Positions 6,715-15,016 of a stretch of 38,574 bases of DNA are shown piece after piece. How positions within the stretch are numbered: position 1 is the stretch's first letter; every line of letters begins with the position of its first letter. The translations under genes were made by a program, and so were the position numbers. The notes under the pieces were generated by a model. That model saw nothing but the letters and a program-made list of their open reading frames with translations. It made no database searches and was not told the origin of the DNA. The stretch is from Desulfovibrio piger (GTDB taxonomy: Bacteria; Desulfobacterota; Desulfovibrionia; Desulfovibrionales; Desulfovibrionaceae). The stretch is taken from the NCBI RefSeq assembly GCF_012843875.1, contig NZ_JABAFY010000026.1, positions 1 through 38,574 of the forward strand, given 5' to 3'.

Positions 6715-7711
6715 GCTTCATCTCCTCCAGCAGGATGTTCCTGGATTTGGCGAATTCCAGGATGCTCCGGCGCGATTCCGGGCATTCGGGCAGCTGCAAC
6801 ACCATCTGGCCAAAGGCGATACCGCCGATGTCGCGGGTATCGGCATACATGATGTTCACGGGGCAGTGGCATTCCAGCACCATATTGGCGATGACGGGCT
6901 CGAAGGAGGAACGGCCGTTGAAGATCAGGCGGTAGAGGTTCTCCTGGGGCAGGTTCTGCAGGGCCTCGGGCATGACCAGACGGCGTGCGGCCTCGGTGCG
7001 CGGATGGAAGAAGACCTCTTCGACTTCGCCGTGCTCCACGATCTTGCCGCGGTGGATGATGGCCACATGGCTGCAGATCTTTTCGATGACGCTCATCTCG
7101 TGGGTGATGATGACCGCCGTGATGCCGAGATCCCTGTTGATGTCCTTGATGAGGGACAGGATGGAGTCCGTGGTGGCCGGGTCAAGGGCGGACGTGGCTT
7201 CGTCGCAGAGCAGCACCTGCGGATTGGTGGCCAGGGCACGGGCGATGGCTACGCGCTGCTTCTGGCCGCCGGAGAGCTGCGAAGGATAGGAATCCATGCG
7301 GTTGGCAAGGCCCACCAGATCCAGCAGTTCTTCAGCACGCTTGCGGGCCTGGACCTTGTCCATGCCGATAAGCTCCAGAGGAAAGCAGACGTTCTGGCGC
7401 GCCGTGCGCTGCATGAGCAGGTTGAACTGCTGGAAGATCATGCCCATGGAACGCCGGGCAGCGCGCAGCTCGCTCTCCGACAGACGGCACATGTCCTTGC
7501 CTTCAAAAAAGATGGAACCGCCCGTGGGACGTTCCAGCATGTTGATGCAGCGGACGAGCGTGCTCTTGCCGGCACCGCTCTTGCCGATGACACCGAAGAT
7601 GTCTCCTTTGTTGATGGCAAGATTGATGCCCTGAAGGGCAAAAACATCCGTATTTTTGCTGCGGTAACGTTTTTCCAGATTGACGATATCGATGATCGGC
7701 GCTTCGGCCAT
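6707..7711 (-). CDS. metN: Methionine ABC transporter ATPase
   Basis: The 334-residue ATPase starts at 7711, where GGGGAGG precedes the ATG. Walker A is GKSGAGKS (43-50), the signature LSGGQ is at 146-150, and Walker B is VLLCDE (166-171) with the following SALDP. The last 75 residues or so form the NIL/ACT-like domain that in E. coli MetN binds methionine and gives trans-inhibition. It is the first gene of metNIQ. The leader (7712-7910) contains a CCCC-TGTC-GGGG inverted repeat at 7729-7740 close to the ribosome site, which could affect translation. I see no SAM-riboswitch core. Confidence 0.95.
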   Translation of the reverse strand: MAEAPIIDIVNLEKRYRSKNTDVFALQGINLAINKGDIFGVIGKSGAGKSTLVRCINMLERPTGGSIFFEGKDMCRLSESELRAARRSMGMIFQQFNLLMQRTARQNVCFPLELIGMDKVQARKRAEELLDLVGLANRMDSYPSQLSGGQKQRVAIARALATNPQVLLCDEATSALDPATTDSILSLIKDINRDLGITAVIITHEMSVIEKICSHVAIIHRGKIVEHGEVEEVFFHPRTEAARRLVMPEALQNLPQENLYRLIFNGRSSFEPVIANMVLECHCPVNIMYADTRDIGGIAFGQMVLQLPECPESRRSILEFAKSRNILLEEMKHV

Positions 7712-7910
7712 AGTGCCTCCCCTTTGATTCCCCTGTCGGGGGTATTCGAGGTTAGCATATCTTCCCCCGCTCGCAAAGAAAAAAGATGCCGAAAAATGTG
7801 CTGCGCAAGGCTTCGGGCCATAGTCGGGGAAGGGCGGGGCGCAGAAAAAAAGCCGTATCCTGTCAGGACCGGCACGGTGACGACATGGGAGGAAGGAGCG
7901 GGACGTGCAG

Positions 7911-7951
7911 GGAGGAAGCAGGGGAAAGGACATTCCTTCCCCGCTTCCTCC
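7911..7951 (-). terminator. Long hairpin after the aminotransferase gene
   Basis: GGAGGAAGC-A-GGGGAA (7911-7926) pairs with TTCCCC-GCTTCCTCC (7937-7951), making a near-perfect stem of about 15 bp that begins seven bases past the aminotransferase stop. No U tract follows on either strand, so it may be an atypical terminator, a 3'-end stabiliser or an element of the metN leader. Confidence 0.45.
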
Positions 7952-7957
7952 AAAGTG

Positions 7958-9100
7958 CTAACGCTGGCGGATGTAGGCTTCCAGCCGACGCATGGCTTCG
8001 GCCAGGTTGTCGATGGAATTGGCGTAGGAAAGGCGCAGGAACCCTTCGGTCTGGCTGCCGAAGTCGATACCGGGGGTGATGCCGATATGGGCTTTTTCCA
8101 GCAGGTCGAAGGCCAGTTCCATGGAGCTGCTGCCCAGATGGCGGGCATTGATCAGCATGTAGAACGCTCCCATGGGTTCCACGGGGATGTTGAAGCCCAG
8201 GCGCTTCAGCTCGCCCAGCAGGAAGCGGCGGCGTTCGTCGTAGGTGGCATGCATGCGGGCCACGTCTTCATCGGCACAGGTCAGGGCCGCGATACCGGCT
8301 TTTTGCACCGCAGAATTGGTGGACAGGAAGAAGTTCTGCATCAGGGCCTGCATGGGGCGCACGAGATCACGGGGCACGATGAGGTAGCCCAGGCGCCAGC
8401 CGGTCATGGCATAGGCCTTGGAAAAGCCGCCGATGACCACGGCATTGTCCGTGTACTCCAGGATGGAGTGCTCTTCCGCATCCCCGTAGGTCAGACCGTG
8501 ATAGATCTCGTCGGAAACGATCATGGGGCCCAGTTCGGCCAGGGCGCGCATGCGCTCCGGCTCCAGCACGATGCCCGTGGGGTTGCAGGGGGAGTTGATG
8601 AGCACGGCCCGGGTGCGCGGCGTGATCTGTTTGGCCACGTCTTCGGGACGGAACTGGAAGCCCTCTTCCTCATGGGTCAGCGTCCAGACGGGCACCCCGC
8701 CCGCATAGCGCACGAAGTTGGGGTAGCAGGCATAGCCGGGATTGGAGAGGATGACTTCGTCGCCCGGATCGAGCAGGGCGGAGAAAAGGACCATCATGGC
8801 CGGGGAAGAACCGGGGAAGATCAGCACCTGGTCGGGATGCAGGCCGACACCATAGCGCCGCTTGTAATAGGCGCACAAATGTTCGCGCAGCTCCACATCG
8901 CCCAGGGAGTGGGTGTAGTGGGTCTGCCCTTCGTCCAAGGCCTTGAAGGCAGCCTGACGGATGCACTCGGGCGTATCGAAATCGGGTTCGCCCAGTTCCA
9001 GGTGGATGATGGAAGCACCCTCCCGTTCGAGCTCCTGGGCGCGTTCCAGCACTTCCATGGCCAGAAACGGCGTGATGCCGCGTACTCTCTCGGCTATCAT
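7958..9100 (-). CDS. PLP-dependent aminotransferase (class I/II)
   Basis: This 380-residue fold-type I aminotransferase resembles aspartate/aromatic aminotransferases of subgroup I-gamma. Hallmarks are LELGEPDFDTP near the N terminus, NSPCNPTG (binds the cofactor), VSDEIYHGLTY, and the PLP-lysine motif FSKAYAMTGWRLGY with Lys228. LRLSYANS near the C terminus carries the substrate-carboxylate arginine. AAAGGA precedes the ATG at 9100. It lies upstream of metNIQ on the same strand, separated by a strong hairpin. The exact substrate (Asp, aromatic amino acids, Ala or methionine-cycle keto acids) cannot be read from the sequence. A role in amino-acid metabolism beside the methionine importer is plausible. 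Confidence 0.9.
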   Translation of the reverse strand: MIAERVRGITPFLAMEVLERAQELEREGASIIHLELGEPDFDTPECIRQAAFKALDEGQTHYTHSLGDVELREHLCAYYKRRYGVGLHPDQVLIFPGSSPAMMVLFSALLDPGDEVILSNPGYACYPNFVRYAGGVPVWTLTHEEEGFQFRPEDVAKQITPRTRAVLINSPCNPTGIVLEPERMRALAELGPMIVSDEIYHGLTYGDAEEHSILEYTDNAVVIGGFSKAYAMTGWRLGYLIVPRDLVRPMQALMQNFFLSTNSAVQKAGIAALTCADEDVARMHATYDERRRFLLGELKRLGFNIPVEPMGAFYMLINARHLGSSSMELAFDLLEKAHIGITPGIDFGSQTEGFLRLSYANSIDNLAEAMRRLEAYIRQR

Positions 9101-9261
9101 CGTATATCCTTTGTTCTTCCTGCCGTCGGGCAGGCTGGTTCCGCGCCTTGCGCGGCCGATACTCGTGCCGCGGTGGCGCCGCAGGGCAGACGGCGTGCCC
9201 TTTCGTATGTCATCCGGGCCTCATATCAGGAGGGGCGTCAAAAAGAAAGAGGCCCTTCCGC

Positions 9262-9993
9262 CTATTCCGTCCAAAGGGGATCGGTCTCGGGATAGATCAT
9301 GCGCTTGGTCATGCCGCCGTCCACCGGCAGATTGACGCCGTTGACGAAGCCGTTCTCCTCCCCGGCCAGGAACAGGCAGGCATTGCAGACGTCTTCCGGT
9401 TTTCCCACACGTCCCGACGGATGCTGGCTGTGGTCGCAGGGGCTCAGGCTGTCGTAGTCGTCCACCTGTATCCATCCCGGGCTGACCGCATTGACGGTGA
9501 TGCCCGTGCCGTGCAGCGACACGCACAGGCTGGCGGTCAGGGAGACAAGCCCGCCCTTGGAGGCGCCGTAGGCTTCCCAGCCGCATTCGTTCTGCTGGTA
9601 ACGGGTGGAGGCGATGTTGATGATGCGTCCATAGCCCGTTCCCCGGCAAAGACGGACGAATTCCCGGCAGCAGAGGAACGCGCCGCGCAGGTTGGTCTCC
9701 AGGACGTCATCGAATTCTTTGGCTTCCAGCAGGGGGAGGGGCTTTCGGAAATGGCTGACGGCCCCGTTGTTGATGAGGACGCGAGGAGTGCCGAGCGTCT
9801 GGGCGATGGTATGAAAAACAGAGGTGATGGCGGCTTCATCGCGCAGGTCACAGGGAAAACAGTGGATGTCCGGGTGGGTGCTGCTCATGGGCTGGATGTC
9901 CAGAGCTGCGACCACATACCCCTCGCGGGCAAATCCTGCGCACAGGTGACGTCCTATACCGGCGGCTCCGCCGGTGATGATGGCAACGGGCAT
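9262..9993 (-). CDS. Short-chain dehydrogenase/reductase
   Basis: The 243-residue protein is a classical SDR. The cofactor motif TGGAAGIG is at residues 7-14. NNGAVS replaces the usual NNAG. The catalytic Tyr142 and Lys146 lie in YGASK, preceded by the serine in IASTRY, and VSPGWI follows. DIQP after beta-2 suggests a preference for NAD(H) over NADP(H). The ATG at 9993 is preceded by GGAGGGAC; the frame is open further upstream but without a ribosome site. The substrate is unknown. It stands between ndk and the aminotransferase on the same strand. The gap 9101-9261 before the aminotransferase contains GC-rich hairpins (9119-9134, 9141-9155). Confidence 0.88.
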   Translation of the reverse strand: MPVAIITGGAAGIGRHLCAGFAREGYVVAALDIQPMSSTHPDIHCFPCDLRDEAAITSVFHTIAQTLGTPRVLINNGAVSHFRKPLPLLEAKEFDDVLETNLRGAFLCCREFVRLCRGTGYGRIINIASTRYQQNECGWEAYGASKGGLVSLTASLCVSLHGTGITVNAVSPGWIQVDDYDSLSPCDHSQHPSGRVGKPEDVCNACLFLAGEENGFVNGVNLPVDGGMTKRMIYPETDPLWTE

Positions 9994-10079
9994 AGTCCCT
10001 CCAAAAAAATTTTGCAGCCAAGATGCGCTTGTTTTCAATAGCCGAGGCACCGGCGGCCCGCAAGCCGGGGGCAGGGGAG

Positions 10080-10118
10080 AAAAACAAAAAAGCCCCCGAT
10101 CCGCCGAGGACCGGGGGC
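10080..10118 (-). terminator. Intrinsic terminator after ndk
   Basis: GCCCCCG (10092-10098) pairs with CGGGGGC (10112-10118), with further partial pairing inside. The A-rich run at 10080-10091 gives the U tail on the minus strand. It lies about 20 bases past the ndk stop. Confidence 0.85.
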
Positions 10119-10138
10119 CGGGCGGCAAATGAAGATGC

Positions 10139-10555
10139 CTAGCCGGTGATCTCCAGGGCATTGAAGAAGTAGGCCATTTCGTAAGCGGCAGTTTCCGGCG
10201 CGTCAGAGCCGTGCACGGAGTTGGCTTCGATGCTTTCGGCGTACTTTTTGCGGATGGTGCCTTCTGCGGCATTGGCAGGATTGGTGGCGCCCATCAGTTC
10301 CCGATAGCGGGAGATGGCCTTGTCGCCTTCAAGGATGGCGCACACCACAGGGCCGGAGCTCATGTATTCCGTCAGGCTGGCAAAGAAAGGCCGTTCCTTG
10401 TGCACGGCATAAAAGCCTTCGGCCTGCTGGCGGGTCATGTGGATCTGCTTCATGGCCACCACGCGCAGACCGGCGCCCTGGATCATGGCAAGGATCTCAC
10501 CCTGCAGGTTACGGGCAACGGCATCGGGTTTGATGATGCAAAAAGTACGTTCCAT
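10139..10555 (-). CDS. ndk: Nucleoside diphosphate kinase
   Basis: This 138-residue cytoplasmic enzyme transfers the gamma-phosphate from ATP to nucleoside diphosphates through a phosphohistidine. The N-terminal [12 protein letters not shown] and the active-site block [11 protein letters not shown] with His115 are diagnostic. The length is normal for bacterial Ndk (about 140). AGGAGATTCC before the ATG at 10555 is a good ribosome site. It is monocistronic, between its own promoter-like region and a terminator. Confidence 0.97.
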   Translation of the reverse strand: MERTFCIIKPDAVARNLQGEILAMIQGAGLRVVAMKQIHMTRQQAEGFYAVHKERPFFASLTEYMSSGPVVCAILEGDKAISRYRELMGATNPANAAEGTIRKKYAESIEANSVHGSDAPETAAYEMAYFFNALEITG

Positions 10556-10591
10556 GGAATCTCCTGTGGATAAATGAAAAAAGCGGCAATC

Positions 10592-10620
10592 CTTATTGCA
10601 TAAAATATTTTATAAGACAA
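10592..10620 (-). promoter_or_regulatory. Candidate ndk promoter
   Basis: On the minus strand TTGTCT (10615-10620) is followed after 17 bp by AATAAG (10592-10597), inside the only strongly AT-rich stretch between ndk and the M23 peptidase gene. Each box matches four of six consensus bases. Confidence 0.35.
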
Positions 10621-10663
10621 GAGGTTTCTGGTGTGCCCAGACAGGTCGAGTCCATGCAGGCAT

Positions 10664-10690
10664 AAAAAAAGCCATCCCTTGCGGGATGGC
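10664..10690 (-). terminator. Intrinsic terminator after the M23 peptidase gene
   Basis: GCCATCCC (10671-10678) pairs with GGGATGGC (10683-10690) around loop TTGC. AAAAAAA at 10664-10670 forms the U tail on the minus strand. It lies ten bases past the stop codon. Confidence 0.9.
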
Positions 10691-10700
10691 TTTGCGAGCC

Positions 10701-12017
10701 TTACTGGGCGTTCAGGCGTCCGGTGATGTTGTCCTTGATCCACTTGGGATCCAGCCACTCCAGCGGGGTGACTTCCACGCCACCGACCAGTATGCCGAAG
10801 TGCAGGTGATCGCCGAAGGCCAGACCGGTGCTCCCCGTCTTGGCGATGATGGCGCCTTTCTGGACCACATCGCCCACCTTGACGTGGATCTCGCTCAGAT
10901 GGGAGTAGAGGGACATGAGTCCCAGGCCGTGGTCGATGACGACGAGGTTGCCGTAAATGCCGAGCTCACCGGTGAAGACCACGCGGCCGTTATTGGCTGC
11001 GGGGACTTCGGCATTGCGGACCGAGGCCAGGTCAAAACCCAGATGGTAGGATTCGCCCACCTGCTTGCCCTGGTAGGTGAAGTAGCGGTGATCACCAAAA
11101 CCGGCACGGGCCGCGGAGCGGGGCAGGCGCTGGAACATCCCGTCCCAGAGCATGGCCGCTGCGGTGTCCTTGCGCAGGGCACGCAGGGTCTCGACGTTGG
11201 CCGCGCGGACCTGGTTGTTGATATAAAGGTATCCTTCCAGCTGATTGGCGGCGTTGGGGGCCAGATAGCCCAGCTTGCTGTTGACGCTGGCCAGGAAGTT
11301 GTCCGAGATGCTGATGGTATCGCTTTTGAAGTTGCGTTCGTAGGCCAGCAGGCCCAGACGGCTGCGGGTCACGTTGCCGGCCATGTCCGTGGCGGTCAGC
11401 TCCACGGCGTTTTTATATTCCACGGCGGTCATGGTGTAGGGGAAGGGGAAGAAGCAGATGTAGCTGCCGTCCTTCTGCAGGAAGCCGGGGACGAAATACC
11501 CCGCCACCAGCACACCGCTCTGGGTGACTTCTTCGTCGATGGTATAGCGGATGGCGGCGGCACCGCCGCGGCGCACGCTGGGCGGCAGGGTCTTCACGGA
11601 GATGCGCGGCGGCTGGGTATCCAGACGCATGGCCAGCACCTCCGTGCGGGTATTGCCCTGACCAAAGCCGGCCAGGGAGGCGTCCGTCGCCTTGATCTCC
11701 AGCTCGAAGGCCCCTTCACGCAGGCCGGCATTCTTCAGCGAGACCTCGACAGTACGCTGGGGCAGGTATTCTTCGAAATGCCGCTGGAAAATGGGGGTGA
11801 CCACATTGTTGCGGCGCACTCCCACGGAGATGGAGCGGATGTTCGAAGGGTCCGCCAGCGTTATCTGCAGGGGCGTGTGGGGAGAGACCCGTCCGGTATC
11901 GGGCACGATGGCGATGGACGGACCGTTCATATCCTTGAAAAAGATGTACCCACAGGCAATCAGCGCGATCAGGATGAGCAGGCTCAGGATAGTGGAAAAG
12001 AAATTTTTTTTGCGCAT
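10701..12017 (-). CDS. Membrane-anchored M23-family metallopeptidase
   Basis: The 438-residue protein starts at 12017 behind AAAGGAG. A single membrane anchor lies at about 7-25, with the rest in the periplasm. The C-terminal LytM/M23 domain holds H325-x3-D329 (YHLGFDLA) and H404-x-H406 (DHLHFG), the zinc ligands and catalytic His of active M23 endopeptidases. The family cleaves peptidoglycan cross-bridge or stem peptides, or activates amidases. Residues 40-280 look like beta-rich Ig-like modules (for example IKATDASLAG and VELTATDMAGNV). The gene is divergent from pcm, with about 137 bases between. A cell-wall remodelling role is likely and the exact target is unknown. Confidence 0.9.
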   Translation of the reverse strand: MRKKNFFSTILSLLILIALIACGYIFFKDMNGPSIAIVPDTGRVSPHTPLQITLADPSNIRSISVGVRRNNVVTPIFQRHFEEYLPQRTVEVSLKNAGLREGAFELEIKATDASLAGFGQGNTRTEVLAMRLDTQPPRISVKTLPPSVRRGGAAAIRYTIDEEVTQSGVLVAGYFVPGFLQKDGSYICFFPFPYTMTAVEYKNAVELTATDMAGNVTRSRLGLLAYERNFKSDTISISDNFLASVNSKLGYLAPNAANQLEGYLYINNQVRAANVETLRALRKDTAAAMLWDGMFQRLPRSAARAGFGDHRYFTYQGKQVGESYHLGFDLASVRNAEVPAANNGRVVFTGELGIYGNLVVIDHGLGLMSLYSHLSEIHVKVGDVVQKGAIIAKTGSTGLAFGDHLHFGILVGGVEVTPLEWLDPKWIKDNITGRLNAQ

Positions 12018-12087
12018 GGAGACTCCTTTCTCATACAAGCGGGAGTGTTGCACGTTTCAGGGGAGTTTTCAAGGAATAGCCCCCGCT

Positions 12088-12116
12088 TTGACGGCATTTG
12101 ACTTGGGGGGGAAAAT
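12088..12116 (+). promoter_or_regulatory. Candidate pcm promoter
   Basis: TTGACG (12088-12093) is followed after 17 bp by GAAAAT (12111-12116), about 40 bases upstream of the pcm start in the region divergent from the M23 peptidase gene. The -35 matches five of six bases and the -10 four of six. Confidence 0.35.
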
Positions 12117-12154
12117 TTGTTCTTTCTTCGCCATACGCAAAGGACAAAACGAGC

Positions 12155-12811
12155 ATGATGGCAAGAGGTACCGCGATAGATCCCAGACGCCTGCGTCTGC
12201 GCATGGTTCGGGAGCTGGCCGCCAGGGGCATAACGGACGGACGCGTCCTTGATGCCATGTCGCGGGTCCCCCGGCATCTTTTCGTGCCCGAGGGGCTGCG
12301 TTCGCGGGCCTATGAGGATTGTCCGCTGCCCATCGGCTACGGACAGACCATCTCCCAGCCGTCCACGGTGGCCCTCATGTCCCAGATGCTGGAGACCTCG
12401 CCCGGCATGCGCGTGCTGGAGGTCGGCACCGGTTCCGGTTACCAGGCGGCGGTGCTGGCCGCCATGGGCTGCACGGTCTATACCGTGGAGCGCCTCAAAG
12501 AGCTGTACCAATCGGCCCGGGCCCTCTTGCAGCAGCTCGATCTTCGCGCTATTCACATGCAACGAAGCGATGGAACGCTGGGCATGCCTGCCGCCGCCCC
12601 GTTCGACCGCATCATCGTCACTGCCGGAGGTCCCCAGATCCCCCGCCCCCTGCTGGAGCAGCTTGCCGTGGACGGCATCATGCTGATCCCGGTGGGGGCA
12701 CGGCCCCGCACGCAACGCCTGATGCGCATCATGCGCCGTCAGGGACGGCTTTGCAGCGAGGACCTGGGCCCTGCCGTCTTCGTGGATCTGGTGGGCGACC
12801 ATGGTTGGTAA
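12155..12811 (+). CDS. pcm: Protein-L-isoaspartate O-methyltransferase
   Basis: This 218-residue SAM-dependent methyltransferase methylates isoaspartyl residues in aged proteins so that they can be repaired. [14 protein letters not shown] (66-79) and SAM motif [11 protein letters not shown] (88-97) are typical of the PCMT family, followed by [10 protein letters not shown]. The start at 12155 (MMARG) is favoured by AAAGGA ten bases upstream; the next ATG at 12158 is also possible. The frame opens earlier at 12098 without a ribosome site. It is followed by the Mrp-type ATPase gene after 35 bases. Confidence 0.93.
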   Translation: MMARGTAIDPRRLRLRMVRELAARGITDGRVLDAMSRVPRHLFVPEGLRSRAYEDCPLPIGYGQTISQPSTVALMSQMLETSPGMRVLEVGTGSGYQAAVLAAMGCTVYTVERLKELYQSARALLQQLDLRAIHMQRSDGTLGMPAAAPFDRIIVTAGGPQIPRPLLEQLAVDGIMLIPVGARPRTQRLMRIMRRQGRLCSEDLGPAVFVDLVGDHGW

Positions 12812-12846
12812 GCCCGCCTGTTGTCATACCCTGTAAAGGAGATATC

Positions 12847-13755
12847 ATGTCTTCCTGTTCTTCCTGTTCCTCTGCGTCGGGCTGCTCTTCCAAGGGCAAC
12901 CCCGGCGGTGCCGGTTGCATGGAATCGGCCATGGCCCGGCAAGACCAGATCATTGCCGACCGCCTGGCCCACATCCGGCACAAGATCTTTGTCATGAGCG
13001 GCAAGGGTGGCGTGGGTAAAAGCTCCGTCACCGTCAATACCGCCGCGGCCCTGGCCCATCGCGGCTTCAAGGTCGGCATCCTGGACGTGGACATGCACGG
13101 CCCCAGCGTGCCCAACCTGCTGGGTCTGAAGGCTACCATCGAAATGAATGAGAAAAACGAACTCATCCCTGCCATGTACAATGAAAACCTGGCAGTCATT
13201 TCCATGGATTCCTTCCTGCAGGATCGTGACCAGGCCATCCTGTGGCGCGGCCCCAAAAAGACGGCTGCCATCCGCCAGTTCCTCTCCGATGTGGCTTGGG
13301 GCCCGCTGGATTTCCTGCTCATCGACTCCCCTCCAGGAACCGGTGACGAACACATGACCATCCTCAAGACCATCACCGACGCCCAGAGCGTCACGGTGAC
13401 CACCCCGCAGGAGATCTCCCTGGCCGACGTGCGCAAGGCCGTCAACTTCCTGCAGGTCGCCGAAGGCAAGGTCCTGGGCGTGGTGGAAAACATGAGCGGC
13501 CTTGTCTGCCCTCACTGCCACCAGGAGATCGACCTGTTCAAGAAGGGCGGCGGTGAAGAGCTTGCCAAGCATTACGGCATCCCCTTCCTGGGTGCCATCC
13601 CGCTGGATCCGGCCACCGTGGTGGCCGCCGACCGGGGCGTGCCCGTGGTCTATCTTGAACAGGATTGCCCTGCCAAGCAGGCTTTCCTGCATCTGGCTGA
13701 CGCCATCGCCCAGGCTGCCGACAGCGGCGCCGCGAAGCTGGTCAGCAAGAGCTAG
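12847..13755 (+). CDS. mrp: Mrp/NBP35-type iron-sulfur carrier ATPase
   Basis: This 302-residue P-loop ATPase of the Mrp/ApbC/NBP35 class acts as a scaffold or carrier for Fe-S clusters. The deviant Walker A KGGVGKS is at 53-59, followed by DVDMHGPSVP and LLIDSPPGTGDEH. The CPHC pair at 221-224 is the cluster-bridging CxxC of the family. The N terminus is unusually rich in Cys (positions 4, 7, 13 and 24), similar to the extra N-terminal cluster site of NBP35-like proteins. AAAGGAG precedes the ATG. The role fits an organism with many Fe-S enzymes. A short GC hairpin without a T run follows the stop. Confidence 0.93.
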   Translation: MSSCSSCSSASGCSSKGNPGGAGCMESAMARQDQIIADRLAHIRHKIFVMSGKGGVGKSSVTVNTAAALAHRGFKVGILDVDMHGPSVPNLLGLKATIEMNEKNELIPAMYNENLAVISMDSFLQDRDQAILWRGPKKTAAIRQFLSDVAWGPLDFLLIDSPPGTGDEHMTILKTITDAQSVTVTTPQEISLADVRKAVNFLQVAEGKVLGVVENMSGLVCPHCHQEIDLFKKGGGEELAKHYGIPFLGAIPLDPATVVAADRGVPVVYLEQDCPAKQAFLHLADAIAQAADSGAAKLVSKS

Positions 13756-13874
13756 GCGCTCTTTGGGGGGTGGCTCGTCCACCCCCTCAAGATACCTGCG
13801 CGTTTTTCCCTTTTCTCGGGGACGCGTTTGTGATACCCGTTTCCATGTAGTTCTGTTTCCCGGTCGGTGAGAAT

Positions 13875-14429
13875 ATGTTCAATCTTGCGAATAAACTGAC
13901 GCTGTTGCGCATGCTGCTGGTTCCGCTCGTCATCGTGCTGCTGTATTTCCAGGGCCCGGTGACCTGTGTGCTGGCCGCGCTGGCATTCATTGCCGCTTCC
14001 ATCACGGACTGGGCCGACGGTTACGTGGCCCGGCGCAACAACATGGTCACCAGCATGGGCAAGTTCCTTGATCCCCTGGCGGACAAGGTCCTCATCTGTT
14101 CCGTGCTCATCATGTTCTGCACCCTCGGCTGGGCTGAAGCGTGGGTCGTCATCCTGATCGTCTGCCGTGAGCTGGTGGTCACGGGGCTGCGCGCCATCGC
14201 CATTGATGAGGGGATCGTCCTCGCCGCCGACAGGTACGGGAAGCTCAAGACCGTCCTGCAGATCGCGGCCATCATCCCCATGCTGCTGCACTATCCTTAC
14301 TGGGGCGTGCGTCTGTGGCCCATCGGGGAAATCATCCTCTATCTGGCGCTCATCATGTCCGTAGTGTCCTGTGTGAACTACTGTTACGGTTTCTACCGCA
14401 AGATCGCCGCAAAAAACGCTGCCGAATAA
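13875..14429 (+). CDS. pgsA: CDP-diacylglycerol--glycerol-3-phosphate 3-phosphatidyltransferase
   Basis: This 184-residue inner-membrane enzyme makes phosphatidylglycerol phosphate from CDP-diacylglycerol and glycerol 3-phosphate. The CDP-alcohol phosphotransferase motif D-G-x2-A-R-x8-G-x3-D-x3-D is complete: D48, G49, A52, R53, G62, D66, D70. Several membrane segments surround it, and the length matches PgsA (about 180). The ribosome site is weak (GGTGAG). The stop is followed after one base by the next ATG, which starts a close-packed run of four further genes. Confidence 0.93.
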   Translation: MFNLANKLTLLRMLLVPLVIVLLYFQGPVTCVLAALAFIAASITDWADGYVARRNNMVTSMGKFLDPLADKVLICSVLIMFCTLGWAEAWVVILIVCRELVVTGLRAIAIDEGIVLAADRYGKLKTVLQIAAIIPMLLHYPYWGVRLWPIGEIILYLALIMSVVSCVNYCYGFYRKIAAKNAAE

Positions 14430-14430
14430 G

Positions 14431-14685
14431 ATGAGTACCCTGCAGTTACGGCTGAAAAACTGCATCCAGACCATCCTCGAGCTGGAGCCACAGATCGGAG
14501 CTGACCTCTCCGATCGCTATTTTGTTGAAGAATTCATGGCATTACGGCGCTTTTTGGATAGCGTCGAGCAGATGCGCCTTGGAGAGGATGACGTAGAGCG
14601 TCTGGAATCCGCCACAGCGACTTTTCTGGAAGAGCTGGGGCTCTCCCGGCGTACCTGGCAGAAACAACGACGGGTCTTGCAATAA
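14431..14685 (+). CDS. Small conserved-looking protein of unknown function
   Basis: The 84-residue protein is hydrophilic and mostly helical, with no signal peptide, membrane segment or Cys. It runs from STLQLRLKNCIQTIL to a basic C terminus (RRTWQKQRRVLQ). I do not recognise a family. One base separates its ATG from the pgsA stop, and one base separates its stop from the next ATG. It is therefore co-transcribed and probably translationally coupled with pgsA and the FtsB-like gene, which supports a real gene. An envelope or cell-division link is only a guess from position. Confidence 0.7.
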   Translation: MSTLQLRLKNCIQTILELEPQIGADLSDRYFVEEFMALRRFLDSVEQMRLGEDDVERLESATATFLEELGLSRRTWQKQRRVLQ

Positions 14686-14686
14686 G

Positions 14687-15016
14687 ATGGTAGCTTGGCG
14701 GGTCATAGTTCTGGTAGCTGTATGGGGGATCAACCTCATCATTTTCTGTCACATGATCTGGGGATCTGAAGGGCTCATCGCCTATCGTGAACTCAAACAG
14801 AAACATGCGGCCATCGAGGCCGAGATCGCCAGCATCGATGCGGAGAACCGCTCATTGAGCCGGGACATCCGTCTGCTCCAGACGGATGAACGCTATGTCG
14901 AAAAAATGATACGCCAGCGGCTGCACTACGTCCACGAGAACGAAGTGCTGTACCTTTTTGGTGATTCCTCCGAAAACCGGGAGAGCGGGGCTGCCACGCA
15001 TGATGGACAAAATTGA
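14687..15016 (+). CDS. FtsB/DivIC-like septum formation protein
   Basis: The 109-residue single-pass membrane protein has a membrane segment at about 5-26. A periplasmic coiled coil follows (about 33-70, YRELKQKHAAIEAEIASI), then RYVEKMIRQRLHYVHENEVLYLF, the segment conserved in the FtsB/DivIC family. These proteins bridge FtsL and FtsQ in the divisome. It starts one base after the previous stop and overlaps the next gene by about 17 bases. FtsB and DivIC cannot be told apart here. Confidence 0.85.
   Translation: MVAWRVIVLVAVWGINLIIFCHMIWGSEGLIAYRELKQKHAAIEAEIASIDAENRSLSRDIRLLQTDERYVEKMIRQRLHYVHENEVLYLFGDSSENRESGAATHDGQN

Noticed and set aside
7712..7957. SAM or other methionine riboswitch ahead of metN
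   Set aside because: I looked for the conserved junction and kink-turn elements and could not find them; only simple hairpins are visible.
6713..9295. Plus-strand open frame of about 860 codons
   Set aside because: It is antisense to metN and the aminotransferase, both of which have full family signatures and ribosome sites.
13765..13785. Hairpin GGGGTGG/CCACCCC after the Mrp-type gene as a terminator
   Set aside because: The stem is short and no T run follows, so it is not reported as a terminator.
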